Source: Amaranthus tricolor
Lineage: Eukaryota; Streptophyta; Magnoliopsida; Caryophyllales; Amaranthaceae
Length of the DNA stretch: 64,000 nt
Assembly: GCF_026212465.1 (NCBI RefSeq)
Contig: NC_080055.1
Coordinates: 15,980,245-16,044,244 of the forward strand
Reading direction: 5' to 3'
Below, piece by piece: positions 13,702-25,076 of this stretch. The translations under genes and the position numbers were made by a program. The notes beneath the pieces are model-generated. The model had not been told where the DNA came from. It made no database searches and worked only from the letters and a program-made list of their open reading frames with translations. The number at the start of each line of letters is the position of its first letter. Position 1 is the stretch's first letter.

Positions 13702-13882
13702 AATTGGACTAAAATGCCAACCAGCTAATGTCATTGTAACTAAAACTACAACACAAGCCACCAATACTCCTAATTGGACTAAAATGCCAACCAGCTAATG
13801 CTATTGTAACTAAAACCACAACACAAGCCACCAATACTCCTAATTGGACTAAAATGCCAACCAGCTAATGCAATTGTAACTA
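13702..13882. repeat. 70-bp tandem repeat in element G
   Basis: A 70-bp unit beginning AATTGGACTAAAATGCC starts at 13702, 13772 and 13842 (about 2.6 copies, near identical). Function unknown. Confidence 0.9.
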
Positions 13883-16159
13883 AGAGGAAGAATGAGTAGT
13901 GAATTTGGTTTTAAGAGGAAGAATGAGTAGTGAAAAAAAGATCAATCCCTGACTTGAGCCCTGCAGACACTCATGATTATATTTTGTGATTTTGCAGAGG
14001 AGCTAATGCAACTGGAAATAAACGTGATAATGTGAATCACGAAAAGAGCTAATGCAGAAGAGTCAATTTTTACAAGGACTTACCAGTTGCAAGGTAACTT
14101 TGCTCACATACTCTTCTGGAGGCCATGAGCTTTTCTTGCAATGAAATATTGTTCCACTGACCATTTTCTCTTTCTCAAAATTTTGAAATCTCTTCGGTTT
14201 TCAGTCAAAAATAACTACCTGGAACACTCATTGAAAGTGCATTTAATGCAACACCAGCCAGCAAACCTGCCACGACCAGATTCGTTGGGAAGCTGAAGGC
14301 CTGGTGCTTTCTCTATTAAAAAGTAACAGGAGCTTGCTTCATTGAATATTTAAAAAAAAATTTACAGTTAATTTTAATGAAGGCACAATGCAATAATATT
14401 TACAGGCCATCCAAAAATCAACCTTCTACTTGATGCCTCTCCCCTAACAGCATACATTGATACAACGAAGCGAAACCCACAAGGTATCGATGACTAGGGG
14501 AAACAAAGAAATGATGTGTGATGCAGAAAATAGACAACCAGTACAATACCAATATGATAAGATAAATCGAGCCATTCTAGTTTTCCTTGATCATTCTTAC
14601 GAGTGTACAGCTAAAAGATTGCAAAATGAGAATTCAGAAAATCCAGCGTCAAGGGTAAACCCTAAAAGAAAACCCAGTAATTGAACAATTGTAGCAAAGC
14701 TAAAGATTACAAAATGATAATTCAGAATCCAAAAAACTTTCAGATAGAATATGAAGTTAAGAGATACAGAATTACAGTGATGTAATCAACTCCACATCCA
14801 ATTTTCTTTTCATATTCAGGATGGTAAGGAAGCAATCTCTCCAGAATTGTTCTCTCATGCTCAGCAGACAATCTATCTCCACTTTGATATCTATCACAAT
14901 CAAAAAATACCCAGAATTCAGAACAATTATCAAGTTTAATAGAAAAAACAAAGAATCAATGAAGCTTACTTTCCAGAATGAAGAATCAAGGAAAACCTTA
15001 CACAGTGAAATCATAGGCCAAAAACTTACTTTTTCTTTAATCTTATCATCTAGAACTTCAATTTTGAAGTAACTCCATCAATTTTTCTTAGCATTACTTT
15101 GAAAGAATCTCACATTTCAAAACGCAAGTAATTAGAAAACGCAAGTAAATCCAGAAAAACGCAAGTAATTTCCAATACACATACATAAATCTTATTATAA
15201 TTAGAACAAAGCCCAACAAAAAGGTGAAATCTTGTTCCTTCGCAGAGCCAAGACCGAAAATCCGTACAACCGAACATTTCAAACTGATGAAATACACATA
15301 CATTAATCTAATAATTACAACAAAGCCCAAGAAATTCAAAGAACAACCCATAAATTGAAATTTGATAATACACATACCTGTCGTGGGTTTAGAGGCGGCT
15401 GAAGGGCAGCGTAGCGGCAGCACCGGCGTGCAGAAGGCGGCTGAAAAAGCGGCAGAGGCTCCGATGTGCAGGCGGCAATGGCTTACCTCCGGTGTGCGGG
15501 ATTAGGGCTTGTGAGGGAATCGGGTTTGTGAGGAAAGGGGTATGGGCGCCGTATGGATTCTGAAATTTTGAAGGGAGGGAATGGGATTATCAGGGATTGG
15601 GGTTTTAGTTTTGAGAGGGAAATGAAAAAAAAATTATTAATATAAGTTTTTTTGCAACGACTTTATTGTATCTGTATATTTAAATATTTTTCGCGACAAT
15701 ATATACTGTTACGAATTATTTATTTAATTTTAGCAACAACATTGTTTGTTGCAAAAAATTGGGTTACACCGGGAAATTATTAAAAGGGGTGGGAAATTTT
15801 TTTTTTTTTGGCAACGATTATTTAGCAACAACAACGGATTTTGCAACAACTTATATTTTTCGCAACGAAAAAAATTTAGTCGTTGCTAAAACTTGTTGCT
15901 AAAAACAAGTTTTCTTGTAGTGTATATATGTAATTTATATTATGGGTATGTAAAAACGATAGTTATGTATTAAAGAAAGATGTAATATGTAAAATTTTAT
16001 TTTAATGATTTAAGTTTATTTGTTTTTTTTTTTAAATTACTGTTTTGTTTTGTTTTGTTTTGTTTTTGCAATAATCACGGTTCGATAGTCTTCCACTTAG
16101 CATTACTTACTCTTTTATTATATTAAACCTATATTTAGGATAGGACTTTCCGTTACACT

Positions 16160-16171
16160 TGGTATCAGAGC
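16160..16171 (+). other. Primer-binding site of B (tRNA-iMet type)
   Basis: TGGTATCAGAGC lies 2 bp after the LTR end and is complementary to the 3' end of plant initiator tRNA-Met, the usual primer for Tekay and many copia elements. Confidence 0.9.
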
Positions 16172-16376
16172 CGACGTTATTCGTACGGTTGGATCTTCTT
16201 ATCCGATACTAGGAAACTCCGTGATAAATTACGTTTTTGAAAAAACAAATATTAGTATTTTAAATGAAATTTGTTTTTACGTAAAAATGATGTGTTTATG
16301 TGTATTATGTGCTAAAAAAAATGTGATTTGCGATTTAAAATATAGCTAATGCAACACTTCCTTACTTTATTAAAGG

Positions 16377-17419
16377 ATGCCAAGAGGTGGTGGTAGAGGG
16401 TGTATCGTAAGAGGTGAACCTTTGGAGACGAGGAACGATTTTGCTAAAGATACGATGCAAAATGCAAGAGTTCAGGCTCTGGAAAATTAATTAAGAATGA
16501 TGGAAAGGAATAATGAGAGACTGTTGAATTTATGGAGAAATAGATGAGTCGTTCCCATGAAGATGATGAAGTGAAATTCTATAAGAGATTGTCTAGTCAT
16601 CAACCTCCAAAATATGATGGATAATCTGATCCAGTTCGCTTTGAGGATTGGATTGCAGAAATGGAGAAACTATTAGAGGCCATAAACTGCCCCTCAAAGT
16701 TGAAAGTGAAATTAGCCGCATTCTACTTAACAGGCACTGCTAAATTATGGTGGAGGATTGTAAAACACACTGCCATAGATTCTACTTGGGAACAATTTAT
16801 AAAGAAGCTTCGTGATCAATTTTACCCACCCTCGCTTCAGAGAAAAAAAGAGAATGAATTCTTGTTTCTGAGGCAGGGAACTATGTCAGTGATCGAATAT
16901 GCAAGTAAGTTCAGAGAGCTGGCTAGATTCACTACCGAAATAGTGATCTCTGATCGAGGCAAGGCAATTACATTTTTCGAGGGTATGAACCTCAGGATCC
17001 AAAAAGGCACTCCTGGATACCAAGATTTTGATGATTTGTACAATCAAGCCTTGGAGTACGAGCGTATTTTGGAAAAAGAAGACGGGTTTAATAAAAGAAA
17101 GATTGAATCTAGTGGGGGCGGTGGATACAAGAAGGCCAAGAGTGAGGGAAAGAAGCTGTTTCAAACTGTAGCAAGGCCGACACAGTGGAAATGTAGGTTA
17201 TGTGGAAAAGATCATCGAGGCCGAAACTGTAATGGGAAGATTGTATGTTACAAGTGTCACAAGGAGGGACATTTGTCTAATAACCGTGGGGAAACGTTCA
17301 ATCAGAGCAAAACAACATCGGAAACTGCAGGTAACAGAGCATTTGGCACTCAGAGGAATGAGACTAGAGCATCTGTAGGCCTGCATGCAATTGGAGATCA
17401 TTATGATGGTTTACACTAG
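16377..17419 (+). pseudogene. gag of element B (broken)
   Basis: The ATG at 16377 starts a glycine-rich leader (MPRGGGRG), soon stopped by TAA near 16488. Another in-frame stop lies just before SDPVRFEDWIAEMEK. From 16661 the frame is open for 252 residues: retrotransposon gag capsid core (FYLTGTAKLWW, WEQFIKKLRDQFYP, FLFLRQGTMSVIEYASKF), a basic linker rich in K/R and G, then a zinc-knuckle region with C-x2-C at CRLCGKDHRGRNC followed by CYKCHKEGH. The second knuckle lacks its final cysteine (N in place of C). A TAG at 17417-17419 separates gag from protease in the same frame. Confidence 0.85.
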
Positions 17420-18073
17420 GAATTTGAAGTGGAAGGTAAAGTAATTTCTGCAAAATTTCATGTTGGTGATTTAACAGCAAATGTTTTGTTTGATTGTGGA
17501 GCAGATAGGTCTTTTATTTCTAGTGCTTTTCTCCGCATATCTTCTATTTCTTTGAAACCTCAAAAATCCCAATTGTGTATCCATGTACCTAATGGTACAC
17601 CTTACCTGTGTGATCGTATCTTTTATGATTTTCCATTGAATATTTATAGAAATTTGTTACCAGCTGACTTAATTCAATTTGATTTGGGAACATTTGATAT
17701 CATTTTGGGCATGGATTGGTTGGAGAGATATTCAGTGGAGATTTTGTGTGAGGAAAAGGTTGTTAGAATAGAAACCCCTGAGGGAATGAAGTGTATTCGG
17801 AAGAACTCAAAATCTCAGCTAGATACAATATCTGTAATTCAAGCATCACAAATGATAAGACAAGGGGATGAAGGGTTCTTATGTTTTGTTACTACTGAAG
17901 AAGTCAAACCTAAACCTAGTTTGCAAGAAACCCCGATCGTTCAAGAATATTTTGATGTGTTTCCTGAAGAATTACCCGGTATACCTCCAAAAAGAGAAGT
18001 AGACTTCCATATTGACCTTATTCCTGATATCACCCCTATTTCTAAAACTCCTTACCGTTTTGCTCCAGCTTAA
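17420..18073 (+). pseudogene. Aspartic protease and linker of element B pol
   Basis: In the same frame as gag, after its TAG. A retropepsin-like fold is recognisable: VLFDCGADRSFIS holds the catalytic Asp, with Cys where retropepsins have Ser or Thr, and FDIILGMDWLERY is the second conserved block near residue 90. The C-terminal part leads to the RT through a segment ending FPEELPGIPPKREVDFHIDL, typical of Ty3/gypsy pol. The frame ends at a TAA (18071-18073) just before RT sequence in the same frame. The protease would mature the Gag-Pol polyprotein; the Ser/Thr-to-Cys change and the stop make this copy suspect. Confidence 0.8.
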
Positions 18074-19270
18074 TTGGCTGAGCTGAAGAAGCAGCTAGAT
18101 GAATTGCTGGAAAAAGGTTTCATTCCACCTAGTATTTCACCATGGGGAGCTCCGATTCTGTTTGTCAGAAAGAAAGATGGGAGTATGAGGTTATGCATTG
18201 ATTATAGGGAGATCAATAAGATTACCATCAAGAATCGTTATCCTTTGCCAAGGATAGATGACCTTTTTGATTAGTTAGGGGGAGCAAGGGTTTTTTTGAA
18301 GATAGATTTGAGGTCTGGTTATCATCAGTTAAGGATTACTGAAGAAGATATTCCTAAGACTGCATTCAGAACCAGATACGGGCACTATGAGTTTCTAGTA
18401 ATGCCATTTGGTCTTACGAATGCTCCAGCAGCATTCATGGATCTCATGCAAAGATACTTCAACCCTTACCTGGTTAAGTTTGTAATTGTGTTTATTGATG
18501 ATATATTGGTGTATTCGAAGAATGAAGAGCAGCATGAGAAGCACTAAAGGATAGTTTTGGAGATATTGAGAAAGGAGAAACTTTATGGCAAGTTTAGTAA
18601 ATGTGAATTTTGGTTAGAAAAGATATCTTTCTTAGGGCACGTTTTTTCAAAGGATGGAATTTCTGTTGATCCTGAAAAGATTAGGACAATGATGGAATGG
18701 CCGAATCCAAAGAGTGTTACTGAAGTAAGAAGTTTCTAAGGCTTAGCAGGTTATTCCAGGAAGTTTGTGGAAAATTTTTCTAAAATTGCCCGACCGTTGT
18801 TTGAGTTGCTTAAAAAGGGAGTTCGGTTTCAATGGGGCGAGAAGCATAGTAAATCACTAAAAGAGCTTAAGAGGAGACTTACGACTGCACCTATGTTGAC
18901 CATGCCCGACTGCGGGAAAGCATTTGAGGTATATTGTGATGCATCGAAGGAAGGTTTGGGATGTGTGCTAATGCAAGAAGGCAAAGTATTAGCTTATGCG
19001 TCAAGGCAATTAAGGCCACACGAGTTGAATTATCCAATACACGACATTGAGCTAGCAACCGTAATTTTTGCCCTGAAGTTATGGAGACATTATCTCTATG
19101 GAGTACCATGCAAGATCTTCACTGATCATAAAAATTTGAAATATGTCTTCACTCAGAAGGAGCTAAATATGCGACAAAGGCGGTGGCTAGAAATCATTAA
19201 AGACTTTGAATTTGACATAAATTATCATCCTGGAAAAGCAAACAAAGTGGCAGATGCATTGAGTAGAAGG
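18074..19270 (+). pseudogene. Reverse transcriptase and RNase H of element B
   Basis: RT blocks appear in order: [61 protein letters not shown] and the active-site block [14 protein letters not shown] connection follows ([18 protein letters not shown]), then RNase H with [16 protein letters not shown], a conserved [17 protein letters not shown] segment and [10 protein letters not shown], ending [10 protein letters not shown]. All pieces are in one frame but are broken by stops at 18273-18275, about 18544-18546 and about 18737-18739. These enzymes copy element RNA into DNA in virus-like particles. The catalytic aspartates are present, so inactivation is by premature stops only. Confidence 0.88.
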
Positions 19271-19927
19271 TCGAGGATATTTGTAAATGCTATAATGACG
19301 GTACCTTGGGAACTATACCGAGAAATCCAGAAGTTAGATCTAGAAATTGTTAATCACTATCAAGTTGTTGAGTATTTGGGAGCAATGACTATACAACCGA
19401 CTTTGTTCGAAAGAATTATAGAAGCACAACAAGAAGATTTCGAGATAATCGAGTTAATCATTCGAGTTAAAAGAAAAGAGACAGAAGCGTTTGAAGTGGG
19501 TGAGAAAGGTGAACTAAGAACGAATGAGAGATTGTGTATACCAGACAACACAGAGCTGAAAGAAGAAATTTTGAAAGAAGGACACCAAGGAATGTTTCAC
19601 TTACACCCTGGTAGAGATAAGATGATTGAAGAATTAAGGAAATTATTTTGGTGGAAAGGTATGAGAAAAGATGTAGCTGAATTTGTGTCTCGGTGTTTGA
19701 TTTGCCAGAAGGTGAAATTTGAAAGGCAGAAGAGTTCTGGACTACTTCAACCACTAGAAATTCCTGAATGGAAATGGGATTCCATATCCATGGATTTAGT
19801 GGTTGGATTACCAAGAACCCAATGAGGAAATGACACAATTTGGGTAATAGTTGATAGATTAATCAAAGTTGCAAGATTCCTGCCAATGAAGGGAACATGG
19901 TCAGTAAAAAAATTGGCTGAGGCTTAT

Positions 19928-21906
19928 CACTAGTGGAAAAAACCTCGTTTGCTGCGATTTTTTGGCCATTTTTTTCTGCGGTTTTGGCCCCCACCAATAG
20001 TGATAGCAACAAATGTCCTACTTTAAATGCTGCGGTTAAAAATCGCAGTAAATAAGAGCATTATTTGCTGCGGTCAGAGGCAAAACCGCAGCAAATAAGG
20101 AGGGGTATTTGGTGGGGTCAGAGGCAAAACCGCAGCAAATAAGTGGGGCATTATTTGCTGCGGTTATGCCCCTGACCGCAGCAAATACTTCTATTTTTTT
20201 TTCTTTTTCCGTTTTATCCTTATAATAATCCAATAATAATACAATGTAATAACAGTGATTAGTCCAATGATAATCACAGATAATCAACAATAATCTCTTT
20301 GTAATAATAAACTCTCGCTCGTATATAGAATATAATATTATGTACACATCATATAAAAACAATAAAAATAAAATCACATTGATAAACTTGGACAACTAAT
20401 TAACATTCATATCAACAACTCATTCATTTAACCATAAACAACCCTAATTAAACCTAATTTACAAACTAGAAATAAATTACGATAAATTTAAAACATACAA
20501 ATGATAAATAAAATGAAGAAATTACTTAAAAATATAACAAAATATGATATATATGATAAATTTAAAACTTAAAAACAACAACAACATACACATCAAAGTA
20601 TGACAAATTTAAACCTAACTTACAAAATCAAAATGAAAAAGATACCTTGAATTTCGTGGGTTTTGGTGGGTTGTGTATAACCTATACAATGAAAAAAAAT
20701 TAGTATAAAAAAACTAAATCCCTAAAACATAATGAAGGTTGAAGAACTTAAATTAAGCTTGAAAAATAATACCTTGAAGAACAATAGAAGAAAACCGATG
20801 TACTGTATATGTGTTCAAAGTTTATGAAAATTCTAAGTTTGAAGTTTAATATGTTAATGAACTAAAAGAACGGTTTTGAAGAATGATGATGAACAAGAAC
20901 AGTAGAAGAACAAGAATAGTAGAAGAAAAAAACCGATGTACTGTATCGAAGTTTATGAAAATTCGATGTTTGAAGTTTGATAATGAACAAGAGAAGTTTG
21001 AAGAAGTTTGGAATGGAACAAATTATAAGGAGAACGAAGGAAAACAGTATGCGTATTCGTTTAGTGCGTGCAGTATAAGGAAACCAAAGGGTTATTATTT
21101 CTCATGAAAATATAAACGTTAAAATATAAAGGGCGCCATTTTAGTAAACTTAATTGCTCCGGTTAAAGACCACAACCGCAGCAGTTATTAAAATTCAAGG
21201 CCTATTTGCTGCGGGCACAACTCAAACCGCAGCATTTATAAGTTCAACTGAGTATTTGCCGCGGTCAAGGCATAGAACCGCAGCAATTAATGTTTTTTTT
21301 TCTTGTTGTTTTTCCTACTTTATGAAAATTTGATGTTTGAAGTTTGATAATGAACAAGAGAAGATCGTAGAATTCTGGAATGGAACGAATTATAAGGAGA
21401 ACGAAGGAAAAAAGTATGCGTGTTCGTTTTGTGAAGCGTTTTTTCAATGGAGAAGATGATGAAGTTTGATGAAGCTAAGTTTGATGAAGAGCAGATGATG
21501 AAGTTTGATGATGAACTAACAAGAACAGTACATAGAAGTTTGAAGTTTGAGTATGGAGAAGATAAACTGCTGTGTTCGTCGTGCGTGTGTTTGTTTGTGG
21601 TAATGAAACAGAAGCTTATAAGGGTTTTATGAAAACATAAACGTTAAAGCTGGGCGCCATTATATTTTAATATATACTATTTGCTGCGGTCAATGGGATG
21701 AACCGAAGCAATTGGGTGTGTTATTTGCTGCGGTGCCAAGCATAACCGCATTAATTGAGCTTGCAACTGTTTATTTGCTGCGGTTAGGTCCTTAAACCGC
21801 AGCAATTGTTTGGTTTTTTTTTTCTTATTCTTTCCCTATTTATTGCTGCGTATAGACAATAACCGCAGCAATTAATAAGCAGCAAATACATTTTTTTCCA
21901 CTAGTG
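19928..21906. mobile_element. Element E: non-autonomous CACTA transposon
   Basis: Ends CACTAGTGGAAAAAA (19928 on) and TTTTTTTCCACTAGTG (to 21906), flanked by the 3-bp duplication TAT (19925-19927, 21907-21909). Both ends carry many copies of TTTGCTGCGGTTT and its complement ACCGCAGCAAAT (19945-20190 and 21160-21900). No transposase is present. An internal segment of about 115 bp is duplicated (about 20950-21065 and 21319-21434). The element disrupts B's integrase between adjacent codons. Confidence 0.9.
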
Positions 21907-22947
21907 TATGTTCGACAATTATAAGATTACATGGAGTATCGAGAACCATTGTGTCTGACAGAGACCCAAAATTTTTGTCACGATTTTGGGAAAAGTTGCA
22001 AGAAGCATTCAGATCTATACTATGTTTAAGTACCGCATTTTATCCGACTACTGATGGCCAAACCGAAAGAACCATCCAGACATTAGAGGATCTTTTGAGA
22101 TGTTGTGTTCTTAAATTTGGTGGTTCATGGGAGCAGAAATTGCCTTTGATAGAGTTTTCATACAACAACAGCTATCAAACAAGCATCAAGATGGCACCAA
22201 ACGAAGCCTTATACGGGAGAAAATGTCGAGGGCCATTATGTTGGGATAAGATGGACCGAAATGTGAATGAAGGACCAGATCTTATCCAAGACTCTATTGA
22301 TAGCTTGAGGGTGGTGCAAGAAAACATAAAGGCAGCACAAAGTAGACAGAAGAGTTATGCAGATAACCGTCGTAGAGCTTTGCAGTTTGATGAAGGTGAT
22401 AAAGTATTTCTAAAGATTTCACCAACGAAAAAAGTCCAACGTTTTGGAATAAAAGGGAAATTAAGCCCTAAATTTATCGAAACTTTTGAAATTTTGAAAC
22501 GAGTAGGGGAAGTGGCATACAAACTAGCTTTACCCCCGGGTTTAGCTAGAGTTCATAATGTATTCCATGTTTCTCAGTTGAGAAAGTATATCCACGACCC
22601 ATCACATGTGTTATTTCACGAACCCCTCCAAATTGATGAAAACCTAGCTTATGAAGAAAGACCAATTAGAATTTTGGATCGTCAAGTGAAAGAATTAAGG
22701 AATAAAAGAATACCTAAACACTAGTGGAAAAAACCTCATTTGCTGCGGTTTTTTGGCCATTATTTGCTGCGGTTTTGGCCCCAAGAAATAGTGATAGCAG
22801 GAAATAGCCTATTTTAAATGCTGCGGTTAAATACCGCAGCAAAAAAGGTCATTATTTGCTATGGTCATCCCATAACTGCAGCAAATAAAGAGGAGTATTT
22901 GCTGCGGTCAGCCTCAAAACCGCAGCAAATAGTTAATTTTTTTTTTT

Positions 22948-23022
22948 GCTGGGACAGAAGGCTCTCCGCGTACCGCGGAGATTTGGGCGAGGCGCGGAGG
23001 TTGGTCTGTCTGCCTTCAAATT
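22948..23022. repeat. GC-rich 75-bp repeat, first copy in element F
   Basis: Holds the palindrome CTCCGCGTACCGCGGAG, then GGCGAGGCGCGGAGG and TCTGTCTGCCTT. A second, slightly diverged copy in the same orientation lies at 24573-24645. It is strikingly GC-rich against the AT-rich surroundings and is absent from sister element E. Confidence 0.85.
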
Positions 23023-24572
23023 TATTCTTCACTTTTTTTTGTTTTTTTTTGCTTTTTTCGTTTAATAGTATTATATAATCCAATAATGTACAATGTAATA
23101 AACAATGATTAATCCAATGATAATCACCAATTAACTCCAATAATCACCAATAATCTCTTTGTAAACTCTCGATCGTATATATAATATAATAATATGTACA
23201 TATACAAATTAAAGTCCTAATAAATCAAAATGTGCTTTTAAACTTGACACAATTACTTTTAAACTTACTCTAGTCATAAAATAATGAATACTTGACTCCA
23301 AAAAGAGTGTCACACATCAAAAGCTCTCGGTTTTTGAGATTCAATCCTACATGTTTCATATAGAAAGCAGCTTGCGAAAGTGAATAGTGGATTCGAGTTG
23401 AGAATTTTTGTCTTTCAAATAAACATCGACATGGTAAACTATTAATCTGCAAATCCAACGAAACACAAATAAGCATTAAACTCATCCAAAAACAATTAAC
23501 ATCCTAGAAGTACATCCAACTTAATCCTGAAAATAGAAAATGAATAATACATTATCAACAATGAATCACCAAGGAACTTGATCATTCACAAACATCGCAT
23601 TCAATCTTAAATCTTTATAAACATAAAAATATTGACACAAAAGCAATAAACCTTTTGAACCTGATTGAAGCTAAAAGAATTGTTCATTAGCTACAAGATA
23701 TCTTCTTGCATTTTATAAGTAATGTATATAAATCTCATTTCATTCTGAGGTTCTTTAAATCTCTTCAGTTTCTTAGCCGATTTTCGATGAGCAAAAGCCA
23801 CTATCCTACTTCCAAATTTCTACTTCACACAGATAATAAAGCAAAGCAGGTTTAATACCAGCAAATATAATTATATTATATGATTATAATCTTACATGAT
23901 GTCGTTTACAAGAACAACTACCCATTGAACCATTGATACCACATACATAAGTAATTATTCACATTCAAATATACAACTACATATATACATAATTAAATTA
24001 TTCACATTCAAATATTCAAGTACATAAGTAAGTAAATTATTCACATTCAAATATAAAATACATACCTTGGTAATGAGATATGATAATTTTGTTTCTACAA
24101 TAAGATTATGTAACCTACAATGAAAAACAAAATCAAAATTAGTATTAAAAAAAGACTAAATCCTTATTAAAACACAATGACTTGAAAAAGAACAATGGGT
24201 GGGTTGAAGAACTTAAACAAAGATGGAGAAGGAAATTCGTGCAATGGGTGGTTATTGAAGCAACGAATTTCAACAACACAGGAACTTCAAGAACTTAAAA
24301 AAAGTCGTTGGGTTTGAAAGATGATGAGCAAAATGAAGAGAAAACGCAGTAGAGTCGTATGATTTGAAAAACTTGAAGAACTTGAAGAAATTTTTAGTGG
24401 GTTTTTGAAGAAATTTTCTGAAATTGAATAGCTTGAAGAAGAAGATAGTCGTCGTCGTGGGTGTTTGAAGAAAGTTATTTTAGGGTTTTAAGCAATTGAA
24501 CGTCAAAATGAGTTTTTTATATTTTTTGAACTAACTTCTTAAAAAACCGCAGCAGATAATTTTTTTTTTTTT

Positions 24573-24645
24573 GCTAAGTCAGGAAGCACTCCGCGTGCCG
24601 CGGAGATTTAGGCGAGCCGCGAAGTTGGGTCTGTCTGCCTTTAAA
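24573..24645. repeat. GC-rich repeat, second copy in element F
   Basis: Direct repeat of 22948-23022 with core CTCCGCGTGCCGCGGAG. Both copies follow a run of T and are followed by TTTTCACTTTTTTT, so the duplicated unit probably extends slightly beyond the GC-rich core. Confidence 0.85.
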
Positions 24646-25060
24646 TTTTTTTTCACTTTTTTTATTGTTTTTTTTTATTACTTATTTTCTACGGTCATTC
24701 AATAACCGCAGCAAATAATGCTTATATTTTATTTATTTTTTTTAGTTTAATATGCACTTATTTGCTGCGGGCCATAGCATAATCGCAGCAATTAATTGTG
24801 CTACTGAGTATTTGCTGCGGTCGCATCTTAAAACCGCAGCAATTAATTGTTTTTTTTTTCTAATTCTTTTTCCTATTTATTGCTGCGTATATACAAAAAC
24901 TACAGCAAATGATACGCAGCAAATACGTTTTTTTCCACTACTAAAAGTTAAAGTGCTACAGTCAAACCATCATGTCGAAGAAGCAACTTGGGAAAGCGAA
25001 ACTATGAGAGAACGCTATCTATAGTTGTTCTTTTAGGTTCAAGTTTCGGGACGAAACTAT

Positions 25061-25076
25061 GTTAAGGGGGAAGAGT
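25061..25076 (+). other. Polypurine tract of element B
   Basis: GTTAAGGGGGAAGAGT directly precedes the 3' LTR. It is preceded by the GTTTCGGGACGAAACTAT segment common near the 3' end of Tekay elements. This is the expected primer site for plus-strand DNA synthesis. Confidence 0.85.

Larger units (their letters stand above)
12574..15922. mobile_element. Element G: non-autonomous CACTA (En/Spm) transposon
   Basis: Terminal inverted repeats are of the classic CACTACAAGAAAAC type (12574 on; complement ending 15922), flanked by a 3-bp duplication TAT (12571-12573, 15923-15925). Subterminal regions carry many copies of TTGCAACGA and TTTTAGCAACAA in both orientations (12590-13140, 15650-15905), the expected transposase-binding repeats. 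The uninterrupted 3' LTR of B preserves the empty site at 33402-33404. The interior has two tandem repeats and no transposase-like protein; its open frames match no family I know, so it must be mobilised in trans. Confidence 0.92.
22719..24943. mobile_element. Element F: non-autonomous CACTA transposon, sister of E
   Basis: Left end CACTAGTGGAAAAAACC (22719), right end TTTTTTTCCACTACTA (to 24943, last bases mutated), duplication AAA at 22716-22718 and 24944-24946. Subterminal TTTGCTGCGG/CCGCAGCAAAT repeats are the same as in E. An internal block around 23065-23180 matches E at 20220-20320. F carries in addition two GC-rich direct repeats near its ends. Open frames (22818-23078, 23270-23485) are not recognisable proteins. 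Excision at the duplication would restore integrase codons. Confidence 0.88.
19271..25024 (+). pseudogene. Integrase and chromodomain of element B, split by CACTA elements E and F
   Basis: Three coding pieces are 19271-19927, 21910-22718 and 24944-25024. The first holds the zinc-binding HHCC region ([20 protein letters not shown]...CLICQKVK) and the first catalytic Asp ([12 protein letters not shown]), with TGA at 19823. The second has VSDRDPKFLS (second Asp), DGQTERTIQTLEDLLR (catalytic Glu) and the C-terminal FHVSQLRKY. The third ends a divergent chromodomain (NHHVEEATWESE). E entered after codon TAT at 19925; a one-base frameshift follows near 21920. F entered after the AAA codon at 22716 and supplies an immediate in-frame TAG. 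Integrase inserts the cDNA, and the chromodomain is thought to steer insertion to heterochromatin. Confidence 0.85.

Noticed and set aside
23270..23485. Possible host gene fragment captured by CACTA element F
   Set aside because: The minus-strand frame has mixed amino-acid composition but resembles no protein I know; evidence is too weak to call capture.
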